From Parafrankia sp. EUN1f (GTDB taxonomy: Bacteria; Actinomycetota; Actinomycetes; Frankiales; Frankiaceae): 49,170 nt of DNA. Of this stretch, positions 8,057 through 16,859 are shown one piece after another (positions within the stretch are counted from its first letter, which is position 1; every line of letters starts with the position of its first letter). The stretch is from positions 1-49,170 of the forward strand of contig NZ_ADGX01000059.1 of the NCBI RefSeq assembly GCF_000177675.1, written 5' to 3'. The notes beneath the pieces are model-generated. The model was not told the DNA's origin. It ran no database searches and saw nothing but the letters and a program-made list of their open reading frames with translations. A program made the position numbers and the translations under genes.

Positions 8057-9062
8057 CGGAGTGGTGCTGCAGGGAGTCGACACCCCTGCCGTCTTCGAGT
8101 CGTACGTCGCCGAGATCGAGCGCTCCCGGTTCGACCACCTGTGGTTGACGGACTCCTCGCTGCACAGCCGCAACCCGTACGCCTACCTCACCCTGGCCGC
8201 GCGGGCGAGCAGCCGGCTGCGGCTGGGCACGGCGGTGACGAACCCGCTGACCCGGCATCCGGGGATCACCGCCGTGGCGGCGGCGACCGTCGACGAGATC
8301 GCGCAGGGGCGCTTCATCCTGGGTATCGGCTCCGGCGACCGGCCGCTGGAAGCGTTCGGGATGCGCCCCGCGAAGCTGGCCGTCCTGGAGGACTCGATCG
8401 TCGCGATCCGCGCGCTGCTGCGCGGCGGGGACGTCGACCAGACCTCGGCGGGGTTCGAGCTGCACGACGCCCATCTGCGGTTCGGGGCCCGGTCCGACAT
8501 CCCGGTGTTCATCTCCGCGAGCGGGCCGAAGACCCTGGAGCTGGCCGGCCGGGTGGCCGACGGGGTGATCCTGCTCGCCGGCCTGCACACCGACGGGATC
8601 CGGTTCGCGCTGGAGCACATCGATCGCGGCGTCGAGGCGGCGGGTCGTTCGGCGCGTCCGCACGTGGCCGTGTTCGCCTACGGCCGGATTGACGAGGACG
8701 AGCAGGCGGCGCTCGCCGCCGCCCGCAGCATCGCCGCGTGGTTCCCGCAGACGGCGCCGGTGTACTGCGAGCTCGCCGGGCTGGACCGGACGCTGATCGA
8801 CGAGGTCCGCCGGCGCTACACGGGCGGGGAGTTCCAGGAGGCGGCCGCGGCGGCCGAACTGCTGCCGGACGAGTTCGTCCGGCGGATGGCGCTGTCCGGC
8901 AATCAGGAACGGACCGTGGCCCAGCTGCGCGGGCTGGCCGCCGCCGGCGTCGACTCGGTCAACGTCTTCCCGCTCGGTGCCGACCGGATGGGCACCGTCG
9001 CCCGGTTCCGGCAGGCGTTCGACGCGGCTTTCGGCGCCCGGACGGAGGCGCTGGCGCGGTGA
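8049..9062 (+). CDS. LLM-class flavin-dependent oxidoreductase
   Basis: A 337-residue bacterial luciferase-like (TIM-barrel) oxidoreductase using FMN or coenzyme F420. Family features are FDHLWLTDSSL, RLRLGTAVTNPLTRHPG, DEIAQGRFILGIGSGD, the insertion-loop region around residues 100-150, PVFISASGPKTLELAG and ADGVILLAG. It overlaps the M20 gene by 8 bp, so it is the last gene of the coupled block. The family includes RutA, which opens the uracil ring, nitrilotriacetate-type monooxygenases and F420-dependent reductases. In this context a ring or C-N oxidation is attractive, but cofactor and substrate are inference. Confidence 0.88.
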   Translation: MRSGVVLQGVDTPAVFESYVAEIERSRFDHLWLTDSSLHSRNPYAYLTLAARASSRLRLGTAVTNPLTRHPGITAVAAATVDEIAQGRFILGIGSGDRPLEAFGMRPAKLAVLEDSIVAIRALLRGGDVDQTSAGFELHDAHLRFGARSDIPVFISASGPKTLELAGRVADGVILLAGLHTDGIRFALEHIDRGVEAAGRSARPHVAVFAYGRIDEDEQAALAAARSIAAWFPQTAPVYCELAGLDRTLIDEVRRRYTGGEFQEAAAAAELLPDEFVRRMALSGNQERTVAQLRGLAAAGVDSVNVFPLGADRMGTVARFRQAFDAAFGARTEALAR

Positions 9063-9105
9063 TGACGACGAGCGGAACCGGCGTACCGGGACGGTGACGG
9101 CATCA

Positions 9106-9130
9106 TGACCGATGTCGTACAGGTCGGTCA
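9106..9130. promoter_or_regulatory. Candidate GntR operator, nested inverted repeat
   Basis: TGACCGA (9106-9112) and TCGGTCA (9124-9130) are perfect inverted arms. Between them lies TGTCGTACA (9113-9121), which fits the GT...AC core of FCD-type GntR sites. It is about 100 bp upstream of the GntR gene and just after the LLM gene. The site is predicted by symmetry and position only. Confidence 0.42.
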
Positions 9131-9231
9131 CCGCACGCGCCATCGTGCGGTCGTGGAAGGAAAGTCTTTGTCCAGGTCAGAGAGGGAACCGGCGGCGCGC
9201 CCGCGGCCGCGCCGCCGGGCAGGCGAGCGTC

Positions 9232-9954
9232 ATGGCTGAGCGTTCGGCCCAGCCGGCCGACGAGACCCCGCACCGGCAGCTCAAGGACGTCGTCTACCTG
9301 CGCCTGAAGCAGGAGATCGTCGACCTGCGGCTGCCGCCGGGCTACCCGATGCGGGAGGCGGAGCTCGCCGGCCGGCTCGGGGTGAGCAAGACCCCGCTGC
9401 GCGAGGCGCTGGTGCGGCTGCAACGGGAGCGGCTCGTCGAGATCGTGCCCTACAAGGGCGCCGCCGTCTCCGGCTACGACCGGGACGACCTCAAGGAGAT
9501 CTACGAGCTGCGGGAGCTGCTGGAGGGCGCCTGCGCGCGCGAGGCCGCGGTGCACATCAGCGCCGCCGACCTCGCCGAGCTGACCAAGGTGGTCCGCACC
9601 AGTGAGCGGGCCTGGGCGGCGGGCGAGCTGGACGGGCTGCCCGAGCTGCTGGAGGCGTTCGACCGGGTCATCTACGGACAGACCCGTAACCGGCGGATCC
9701 GCGAGATGATCGAGAACCTCGGTGATCATCTGGTTCGGATCGGCAACCTCACCGTGGCGATCCCCGGGCGGCTGGAGGTCTCCGTCCGCCAGCACAGCGC
9801 GATCCACGAGGCGATCGTGCGCCGCGACCCGGGAGGCGCCGAGCGTCTCATGCGGGAGCACGTCACCAGCGTGATGGCCGACCAGCTCGCCGCCTTCGAC
9901 CCGGATGACCCGGGCGTGTGGACCGCGCGGGCGGCCCGGCGACCCGGCACGTAA
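9232..9954 (+). CDS. GntR-family transcriptional regulator, FCD type
   Basis: A 240-residue repressor-type regulator. The winged helix (about residues 16-80) contains LKDVVYLRLKQEIVDLRLPP, REAELAGRLGVSKTPLREAL and QRERLVEIVPYKGAAV. The C-terminal all-helical FCD ligand domain has IYELRELLEGACAREAA, DRVIYGQTRNRRI and the metal-site-like QHSAIHEAIVRRD. ATG 9232 is chosen because the family fold begins shortly after it; an in-frame ATG at 9112 would add 40 low-complexity residues and would cover the candidate operator. FCD regulators usually sense an organic-acid metabolite of the pathway they control, so this is the likely local regulator. Confidence 0.92.
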   Translation: MAERSAQPADETPHRQLKDVVYLRLKQEIVDLRLPPGYPMREAELAGRLGVSKTPLREALVRLQRERLVEIVPYKGAAVSGYDRDDLKEIYELRELLEGACAREAAVHISAADLAELTKVVRTSERAWAAGELDGLPELLEAFDRVIYGQTRNRRIREMIENLGDHLVRIGNLTVAIPGRLEVSVRQHSAIHEAIVRRDPGGAERLMREHVTSVMADQLAAFDPDDPGVWTARAARRPGT

Positions 9955-9997
9955 CAGCTGATCGATTCCACGACGCAGGGAGCAGGTGGTCAAACCG

Positions 9998-11389
9998 ATG
10001 TCCGAGCGCATCCTGATCCGTAACGGAACGGTGCTCACCCTCGACGACGCCGACACCGTCCACTTCGGCGGTGACGTCCTCATCGAGGGTGACCGGATCG
10101 CCGCGGTCGGCCCGACCGGATCGTTCGACGGCGCCGCCGTCGGCAGGGGTGGGGGTGGCGGCGGGGTCGAGGCGCCCGTGACCGTGCTGGACGCGACGGA
10201 CAAGCTGGTCATGCCCGGCCTCGTCGACCTGCACTACCACACGGCGATCGCGAAGGGCTACAGCGATCACCTGCCGCTGTGGGAGTACCTGGACACCTGC
10301 TGGTACCCGATCATCCGCGCGCTCGACCCGGAGGCGGCGTACTGGGCCGCGCTGGCCAGCTACGCGGAGTCGATCAAGGGCGGGGTGACCACCGTCAACG
10401 ACATGTACCGCCAGCTGGAGGCACTGTCGAAGGCCGCCTCCGAGATCGGCATCCGGGCGGTGCTGTCGAACGACGTGGCCGACGCCGAGCACAACCTCGA
10501 CACCCTCGAGGACAACCACCGCGCCTACACCGCCTGCCACGGCGCCGCCGACGGCCGGGTCGAGGTGTACATCGGGATCGAGTGGCTGCCGATCGCCTCC
10601 CGGGAGCTGCTGCGCGACACCCGGGCGCTCGCCGACCAGCTGGGCACCGGTATCCACATCCACCTCAACGAGTCCCTGTCCGAGGTGGAGAACTCGAAGG
10701 CCCGCTTCGGCCTCCGGCCGACCGAGGTCGCCTACGAGACGGGGATCCTCGGCCGCGACACGATCGCCGCGCACTGCGTGTGGCTGTCGGACACCGAGAT
10801 CGCGCTGATGCGGGAGACGAACACGCAGATCTCCCACAACCCGAGCTCGAACGCGAAGCTCGGCAACGGCATCGCCCGGCTGCCGGAGATGCTCGCCGCC
10901 GGGCTGAACGTCGGCCTCGGCCACGACGCGGCCGAGTGCAACAACAGCCGCGACATGTTCGAGGTGATGAAGTTCGCCTCGCTGATGCACCGGGCGAGCC
11001 GGGTCGACTCCAGCCTCGGCCAGGCGCCGGACGTCGTCCGGATGGCGACCCGCAACGGGGCGGCGGCGTTGGGGCACCAGACCGGGCAGCTGGTCGCGGG
11101 ACACAAGGCCGACGTCATCCTGGTTGACCTCAACAACACGATGTTCACGCCACGCAGGGCGAACGACGTCGCCCACCTGTATTCCCACCTCGTCTACTCG
11201 GCGAACGGCTCGTGTGTCGACACGACGATCATCGACGGCCGGGTGGTGATGGCCGGCCGCGAGTTGACGCTGGTCGACGAGGACCTGATCCTGCGTGAGT
11301 CGAACAAGGCATTCGCCCGGGTGCTGGCCCGGGTGGAGGACGCCGGCGCCGAGCTCGCGATCCCGCCCACCCCGTCGGCGGCGGCATGA
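9998..11389 (+). CDS. Amidohydrolase, ATZ/TRZ (deaminase/chlorohydrolase) type
   Basis: A 463-residue metal-dependent hydrolase of the subgroup with AtzA, TrzN, guanine deaminase and S-adenosylhomocysteine deaminase. These remove NH3 or another leaving group from N-heterocycles. Ligands visible are H79-x-H81 in GLVDLHYHTA, HIHLNES, AAHCVWL and the Asp in GLGHDAAECNN. The C-terminal beta-sandwich ends with KADVILVDL and IIDGRVVMAGRELTLVDED. ATG 9998 is preferred over GTG 9986 because GGTGG at 9985-9989 gives normal ribosome spacing. It overlaps the next gene by 4 bp. A polyglycine linker (residues 51-56) is coded by a G-rich run at 10146-10165. Confidence 0.88.
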   Translation: MSERILIRNGTVLTLDDADTVHFGGDVLIEGDRIAAVGPTGSFDGAAVGRGGGGGGVEAPVTVLDATDKLVMPGLVDLHYHTAIAKGYSDHLPLWEYLDTCWYPIIRALDPEAAYWAALASYAESIKGGVTTVNDMYRQLEALSKAASEIGIRAVLSNDVADAEHNLDTLEDNHRAYTACHGAADGRVEVYIGIEWLPIASRELLRDTRALADQLGTGIHIHLNESLSEVENSKARFGLRPTEVAYETGILGRDTIAAHCVWLSDTEIALMRETNTQISHNPSSNAKLGNGIARLPEMLAAGLNVGLGHDAAECNNSRDMFEVMKFASLMHRASRVDSSLGQAPDVVRMATRNGAAALGHQTGQLVAGHKADVILVDLNNTMFTPRRANDVAHLYSHLVYSANGSCVDTTIIDGRVVMAGRELTLVDEDLILRESNKAFARVLARVEDAGAELAIPPTPSAAA

Positions 11390-12414
11390 CCCCGGCCCCG
11401 GCTACAACCGCGCCTACGACTGCGGCTGGGCCTGTGGTGCCCGTGGCCACCGTCGCCAACGTCCTGGACCGGTGCCTGGCGGTTGGCCGGGGCGAGGAGG
11501 TCGTGCTCCTCACCGACGCGGAGACCGACCCGGCGGTGGTCGCCGCCCTCGCCGCCGGCATCGAGGAACGCGACGCGGTGTGCGTGATCGCCCGGGTGCC
11601 GCGTTACCAGGTGCCCGGCAGCGAGCCGCCGAGCTCGGTCGGGGCGCTGCTCGCCGAGGCCGCCGCGGCGATCGAGCTGACGTCGACGTTCATCGGGTCG
11701 TCGACGGCGCGCCAGGAGGCGTCCCGCGCCGGGACCCGTTACCTCGCGATGCCGGCCGTACGGGCCAGCACATTCCGCACTGGGGGCCCGCTGGACGTCG
11801 ACTTCGACGAGCTGCGCCGCACGGTCGAGGTGCTCGCCGCCGCCTGGGCGGGCGCCGACACCTACCGGATCACCAGCCCGGCCGGCACCGACATCACCGG
11901 CTCCGTGCGTGGGCGCGGCGGCCGGGCGCTGCACGGCATCGCCCGCGAGCCGGGCGCCTACATGGCGCCGCCGGATGTGGAGGCCGGCACCGCGCCAGTC
12001 GAGGGCAGCACCGACGGTGTCGTCGTCATCGACGCCGACCTGCTGTTCATGGGCGTCGGGCCACTGCCCTCCCCGGTCGCGCTCACGTTCCGTGGCGGCC
12101 AGCTGGTCGACATCGCGGGGGAGCAGGCCGGCCGGCTCACGGACATGATCGACCGGGTCGCCGACCCACGGATGTCGAACCTCGCGGAGGTGTCGGTCGG
12201 GCTGAACCCGAACGGCCGGGTGTGCGGGGTCGCGATGGAGACCGAGTCGACGCTGGGTACAGCACATATAGCCCTCGGTAACTCGATCGCGTACGGCGGG
12301 ACCGTCGCCGCCGCGGCCCACCTGGACTGCGTCCTCCGCGCCGCGACGCTGTACCTCGACGGACGTCCCGTCCTGGTGGAAGGGGCACTTGCCGATGACC
12401 TCGAAGTCGGCTGA
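11386..12414 (+). CDS. M29 aminopeptidase / NicX-like metal-dependent protein
   Basis: A 342-residue member of the superfamily (COG2309) containing aminopeptidase T/AmpS and the non-haem iron enzyme NicX (2,5-dihydroxypyridine 5,6-dioxygenase). The N-terminal half has GRGEEVVLLTDAETDP and IELTSTFIGSSTARQEA. The C-terminal metal-region residues are AEV (Glu268), GTAHIALGN (His294) and AAHLD (His312-x-Asp314). The spacing between His294 and His312 is shorter than I recall for M29 peptidases. Two heterocycle-type amidohydrolases flank it with overlapping ends, which suits a ring-cleaving dioxygenase or related hydrolase better than a peptidase. That functional choice is inference. Confidence 0.72.
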   Translation: MTPAPATTAPTTAAGPVVPVATVANVLDRCLAVGRGEEVVLLTDAETDPAVVAALAAGIEERDAVCVIARVPRYQVPGSEPPSSVGALLAEAAAAIELTSTFIGSSTARQEASRAGTRYLAMPAVRASTFRTGGPLDVDFDELRRTVEVLAAAWAGADTYRITSPAGTDITGSVRGRGGRALHGIAREPGAYMAPPDVEAGTAPVEGSTDGVVVIDADLLFMGVGPLPSPVALTFRGGQLVDIAGEQAGRLTDMIDRVADPRMSNLAEVSVGLNPNGRVCGVAMETESTLGTAHIALGNSIAYGGTVAAAAHLDCVLRAATLYLDGRPVLVEGALADDLEVG

Positions 12415-13999
12415 GCGGATCCTGGTCGTCGGCGACCCGGTGGTCGCGCTCGACGAGCAGACGCTGATCCCCGACGGAGCCGTCATCGTCGAGGGCTCCA
12501 CCATCGTCGCGGTGGGCCCGCGGGAGCAGCTGGCCGCCCGCGGCCCGTTCGACCGGGTGATCGGCTCCCGTGACCACCTCGTCATGCCCGGCTTCATCAA
12601 CTGCCACTACCACTCGGAGCTCGCCGCCGGCCCCGGCCTGTACCAGTTGATCTTCGAGCGGGCCAACGTCCACATTCACTCCTCCTACGGCCCGATGGAC
12701 GAGGAGGACCTGGCCACCGTCCTGCGCTGGGGGCTGGTCCAGGCGATCAAAGGCGGGCAGACCGGCGCCGTCGACATGTTCTACGGCCGCCCCGCCATGC
12801 CCGACTTCGGCGCCGAGGTCGCGCTCTCGGTGTACGACGAGATCGGGTTCCGGGTCGCGTTCGGCCTGGTCAGCCGGGACCAGAACACCTACGTCCACGA
12901 ACCGGACGAGGCCTTCCTCGCCCGGCTGCCAGCGGACCTCGCCACCCGGGTGCGCCAGTCGCCCATGGGCTACGCCTGGCCGGTCGACGACGTGATGGCC
13001 AGCTACGACCGGCTGGTCCGCCGCTGGGACGGCCGGGGCGACCGGATCCGGGTGCTGCTCGCGCCGGACTGGACGCCGGCCTGCTCGGACGATCTCTACC
13101 GCCGCTGCCGCGCCGCCGCCGACCACTACGGCACCGGGATCACCTCACACGTGCTGGAGACCCGCGCCGAGGCGCTGTGGAACGTCCGCACGCACGGCCG
13201 CCCCGCGCTGGAGCGGCTCGCCGACCTCGGGGTGCTCGGCCCGGACCTGGTCTGCGCGCACTTCGTCTGGGTGACCGACGACGAGCTGCGGATCTTCGCC
13301 GACTCCGGTGCGGTCGCCTCGAACAACCCCGGCTCGAACCTGCGGCTGTCGTCCGGTATCTGCCGGGCCAGGGACATCCTCGCCACCGGCGGGCGGCTCG
13401 CGTTCGGCACCGACGGGATCTCGTTCACCGACCGGGAGGACTTCTTCGCCGAGCTGCGACTGGCCACCATGCTGGCGCGCGACCCGCGGGTGTTCGACGA
13501 GATCCGCCTCGACTCGGCGGGCGTGCTGCGCGCGGCAGGGGAGAACGGCTCCCGGGCGCTGCGGATGGAGGGCCGGGTCGGCCGGCTCGCGCCCGGGACG
13601 TTCGCGGACCTGCTGGTCGTCGACACCCGGCGCATCCTGTTCCCGCCCGGCCGGTACGACTCCACCCCGGTGCTGGACGTCCTCGTCGACCGGGCGAGCG
13701 CCGCGGACATCGACACCGTGCTCATCCACGGCAAGGTGGTCATGGCGGGCGGCCGGGTCACCGTCGTCGACGAGGACGCGCTCGTGGACCGGCTCGCCGA
13801 GGTGGGGGAGCGGCGCCTGTACCGGCCGACCGCGGACGAGCGGCGCTGGGCGGCGCTGGGCGCCGAGGTCGAACCGTACGTCCTGGACTTCTACCGGCCC
13901 TGGTACGAGACGCGGCACGAACCGGCGTCGGTCTACAACGCCCGCCGCCTCCAGGCCCCGCCCGATCCGGTCCCGACCGAATCGAAATCGAATCGATGA
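12395..13999 (+). CDS. Amidohydrolase, ATZ/TRZ type, second copy with long C-terminus
   Basis: A 534-residue metal-dependent hydrolase related to the one at 9998. Ligand motifs are H71-x-H73 in GFINCHYHSE, SHVLETRAEA, CAHFVWV and FGTDGISFTDRED. It overlaps the NicX-like gene by 20 bp. ATG 12395 is preferred over TTG 12389 because GGAAGGGG lies 9 bases upstream. After the usual end (IHGKVVMAGGRVTVVDED) it carries about 70 extra residues rich in Tyr, Trp and Arg (…VLDFYRPWYETRHEP…), which most family members lack. It is likely a deaminase or amide hydrolase acting on an N-heterocycle or its open form; the exact substrate is unknown. Confidence 0.86.
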   Translation: MTSKSAERILVVGDPVVALDEQTLIPDGAVIVEGSTIVAVGPREQLAARGPFDRVIGSRDHLVMPGFINCHYHSELAAGPGLYQLIFERANVHIHSSYGPMDEEDLATVLRWGLVQAIKGGQTGAVDMFYGRPAMPDFGAEVALSVYDEIGFRVAFGLVSRDQNTYVHEPDEAFLARLPADLATRVRQSPMGYAWPVDDVMASYDRLVRRWDGRGDRIRVLLAPDWTPACSDDLYRRCRAAADHYGTGITSHVLETRAEALWNVRTHGRPALERLADLGVLGPDLVCAHFVWVTDDELRIFADSGAVASNNPGSNLRLSSGICRARDILATGGRLAFGTDGISFTDREDFFAELRLATMLARDPRVFDEIRLDSAGVLRAAGENGSRALRMEGRVGRLAPGTFADLLVVDTRRILFPPGRYDSTPVLDVLVDRASAADIDTVLIHGKVVMAGGRVTVVDEDALVDRLAEVGERRLYRPTADERRWAALGAEVEPYVLDFYRPWYETRHEPASVYNARRLQAPPDPVPTESKSNR

Positions 14000-14018
14000 C
14001 GAACGGACGACGAGTGAA

Positions 14019-15029
14019 ATGATCATCGACGCGCACACGCACATCCTGAGCCTGGCCGAGGACCACGAGTTCAACACGGACTACGGCCGTGAGGGCTCGC
14101 TGTGCATCTACCGCAGCCTCGGCAAGGTCCCCTCCCACCGGATGCCGACGGAGGAGGAGTGGGAGGACAGCGGGTACTCCCGGGCCGGCTGGCCGGTGAT
14201 CGGGCCGGCGGAGAGCATCAGGGACCATCCCGGCTTCGACAAGATGATCGTTCTCGGTGTCTCGCCGCAGTTCCTCGACGGCGAGCTGATCGGGACGGTG
14301 GACACCTACGGGATCACCGACGTGCCCGGACCGCCGAGCCCGGAGAAGTGCAACGACTACATCGCGGCGGTGGTCCGTTCCGACCCGGAGCGCTTCATCG
14401 GCTTCGCGTCGGTGAACCCGGCCTACCGGGGGCCCCGGGCGGCGGTCGCCGAGCTGCGGCGATCGGTCGAGGAGCTCGGGCTGTCCGGGGTGAAGCTCTA
14501 CCCGATGTACCAGCACTGGTCACCGCAGGACCGGGAGATCGCCTTCCCGGTCTTCGCCGCCGCGGCCGACCTCGGCATTCCGGTGATGGTCCACCAGGCG
14601 GGATCCACCCGTATCGACGCGCGGATGGACTTCGCGCGCCCGGCGATGCTCGACGACGTCGGCCGGGAGTTCCGCGACCTGCGTGTGATCATCGCGCACT
14701 GCGGGATTCCGTGGATCGACGAGGCGCTGTTCATGCTCACCAAGCACCCGAACTTCCACACCGATATCTCGTACCACATCGCCACCGTGACGGACGAGGA
14801 GTTCTATCGTTTCCTCATCCATTGCGAGCAGTTCTTCGTCCCGCTGGAGAAGCTTCTTTTCGGCAGCGACTACCCGGGATTTCTCTATGATCCGGTCAAA
14901 CTGAAGGACAAGGTCCTCGGCGTGAACGAACAGGCCGACCGGCTCGGGCTGCCGAGGATTCCGCAGGAGAAGCTGGACGGCATCATGGGCGACAACGCCG
15001 CCCGCCTGCTCGGCCTCCTCCAGGCCTGA
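14019..15029 (+). CDS. Amidohydrolase family 2 protein, ACMSD/decarboxylase-like
   Basis: A 336-residue TIM-barrel metalloenzyme of the Amidohydro_2 (COG2159) family. The family holds ACMSD, resorcylate and carboxyvanillate decarboxylases, and hydrolases or hydratases of ring-fission products. Ligands are H6-x-H8 (MIIDAHTH), VMVHQAG, VIIAHCGIPW and LLFGSDYPG. ATG 14019 is 19 bp after the preceding stop, with a purine-rich GGACGACGAG upstream. Its position at the end of the amidohydrolase group suggests it decarboxylates or hydrolyses a later pathway intermediate. The exact reaction is not predictable from the sequence. Confidence 0.85.
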   Translation: MIIDAHTHILSLAEDHEFNTDYGREGSLCIYRSLGKVPSHRMPTEEEWEDSGYSRAGWPVIGPAESIRDHPGFDKMIVLGVSPQFLDGELIGTVDTYGITDVPGPPSPEKCNDYIAAVVRSDPERFIGFASVNPAYRGPRAAVAELRRSVEELGLSGVKLYPMYQHWSPQDREIAFPVFAAAADLGIPVMVHQAGSTRIDARMDFARPAMLDDVGREFRDLRVIIAHCGIPWIDEALFMLTKHPNFHTDISYHIATVTDEEFYRFLIHCEQFFVPLEKLLFGSDYPGFLYDPVKLKDKVLGVNEQADRLGLPRIPQEKLDGIMGDNAARLLGLLQA

Positions 15030-15220
15030 CCGCCGTTCCTCCATCCGGCCTCACCTCACCCCGCGTGCGTCCGTCGCACGATCGAGGGTGTACTGGGCGT
15101 CGGTATATCACCGCCCGGGCCGCGATTCATCGGCCTGGCACCCGCGGGAGACATCGCTTTTACCGGATCCGCCACCCATCCGTATACGTCTCAACTGAGG
15201 ACCTGTGGCAGACTCCGGGT

Positions 15221-15238
15221 AGATAAGATCTGATATCT
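15221..15238. promoter_or_regulatory. AT-rich palindrome ahead of the GMC oxidoreductase
   Basis: AGATA (15221-15225) and TATCT (15234-15238) form an inverted repeat around AGATCTGA in the 256-bp gap before the GMC gene. It is the most AT-rich spot nearby and contains TAGATA and TAAGAT as possible -10 hexamers. No convincing -35 is seen. It could be a promoter with an overlapping operator. Confidence 0.35.
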
Positions 15239-15285
15239 CATGTTCAGGATTCCGTCAGGTCGGGACCCGAGGAAGGCCGCTCGCC

Positions 15286-16683
15286 ATGTCAGAGAAGACC
15301 CCGAAGGTCGTCATAGTCGGAGCAGGTTCCGCCGGGCTCATGCTCGCCGACGGAATAGCGGACCGCGCCGACGTCACGATCGTGGAGGGCGGGATCGACC
15401 CGGGCAGCCCGGCACCGCGCCAGATGCTCTACGACTACATCTTCCCGGCCAGCCTCGACTGGGGTTACCGGTCGACGGCGGGCGTTCCACTGCTGCGGGG
15501 CAAGGTCGTCGGCGGCTCCTCCTCGGTCAACTCCAGTGCCGGGGTGCGCGGCCAGCAGTGGGACTTCGACCCCTGGGGCGAGGGGTGGACCTGGGCCGAC
15601 TGCCTGCCCACGCTGCGGGCCAACGAGACCGACCTCCAGTTCGGCGATGCCGACTACCACGGCGACTCCGGCCCGATCGTGATGACGCGACTCAAGCCGG
15701 GTCCGATCGACGACGCGTTCACCGCCGCCTGCCTCGCCGCGGGCCACCCCGAGGCACCGGACCACAACGCCCCGGGCACGCTCGGCATCGGCCCCTGGCC
15801 GACGAACCGGGTCGACGAGGGCCGCTGGGGCACCCTGGCCGGTGTGATGCCGGGACTGCGCGGGCGGGTCACCCTGCTCGCAGAGACGACCGCGCACCGG
15901 GTGATCATCACCGGTGGACGGGCGCGCGGTGTGGCGGTCACCGGAGCCGGGGAGAGCGGCACCCGCGTCCTGCCGGCGGACGTCGTCGTGCTGTCCGCCG
16001 GGGCGTTCGGGACACCGGAGCTGCTCGTCTCCTCCGGGGTGGACCTGCCCGGTGTCGGCGAGCATCTGCAGGACCATCCGTGGGTGATGCTGAACGCCCT
16101 GGCCGACCCGGATCTGATCGCCGAGCGCCCGGTCAGTGGTTCGCTGCTGCGCTTCGGCCTCGGTGGCGACCCCCTCGAGGAGATCCAGGTCTTCCCGTTC
16201 TCCGCGCATCTCTACGACACGTCCCGGCCGGTGGGCGAGGTGTCGTTCGCCGTCGGGCTGATGGCCCCGCGCAGCCGCGGCTCCCTGCGGGTGACGCCGG
16301 AAGGGACCGCGATCGACCTGGGCCACCTCGTCGAGGAGATCGACCGTCGGAGCCTCGCCGAGGGCGTGCGCATCGCCGCGGACCTGCTCGACCGGGTCGC
16401 CGCGACCGGCATCGTCACGATTCCCGACAGCCCGTGGTGGCGCGCGGACGATCTGGAGGAGCAGCTCGTCGCCCGGGCGGAGACCTACAACCACCCGGTC
16501 GGCACCGCCCGGCTCGGGGATGACGACGACCCGACCGCCGTGGTCGACCGCCGCCTGCGGGTGCGCGGCGTCGACGGTCTGCTGGTCGCCGACGCCTCGG
16601 TGATGCCGGCGATCACCCGGGCGAACACCAATCTCGCCACCATGATGATCGGCCGCCGGGCCGCCGACCTGATCGAGCTCTGA
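15286..16683 (+). CDS. GMC-family FAD-dependent oxidoreductase
   Basis: A 465-residue flavoenzyme of the glucose-methanol-choline family, oxidising a primary or secondary alcohol (or similar group) to carbonyl. The ADP-binding motif VGAGSAG is at residues 11-17. GMC signature regions are LRGKVVGGSSSVNSSAGVRG and LSAGAFGTPELLVSSG. The active-site region is YNHPVGTARLG, with the first catalytic His in NHP, and the C-terminus is ADASVMPAITRANTNLATMM. It has its own upstream gap and ribosome site (GAGGAAGG before ATG 15286), so it may be transcribed apart from the preceding genes. It probably acts at an upper step of the same catabolic pathway. Confidence 0.9.
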   Translation: MSEKTPKVVIVGAGSAGLMLADGIADRADVTIVEGGIDPGSPAPRQMLYDYIFPASLDWGYRSTAGVPLLRGKVVGGSSSVNSSAGVRGQQWDFDPWGEGWTWADCLPTLRANETDLQFGDADYHGDSGPIVMTRLKPGPIDDAFTAACLAAGHPEAPDHNAPGTLGIGPWPTNRVDEGRWGTLAGVMPGLRGRVTLLAETTAHRVIITGGRARGVAVTGAGESGTRVLPADVVVLSAGAFGTPELLVSSGVDLPGVGEHLQDHPWVMLNALADPDLIAERPVSGSLLRFGLGGDPLEEIQVFPFSAHLYDTSRPVGEVSFAVGLMAPRSRGSLRVTPEGTAIDLGHLVEEIDRRSLAEGVRIAADLLDRVAATGIVTIPDSPWWRADDLEEQLVARAETYNHPVGTARLGDDDDPTAVVDRRLRVRGVDGLLVADASVMPAITRANTNLATMMIGRRAADLIEL

Positions 16684-16859
16684 GCTCACCGCCGCACGAA
16701 ACGCCGGGCGGGGCCGGCAGCGCCCCCGCCCGGCGGCCCCTGAGCGCCCGGGTATCGGCCTCGCCTCGCCACATCTCGCCCGCCGGTCGGCGGGCCGGCC
16801 CGCTGGCGCGCCGGTCGTCCCGGTCAGACGGAGCAAGGTGGACGGAGCAAGATGGTGCG

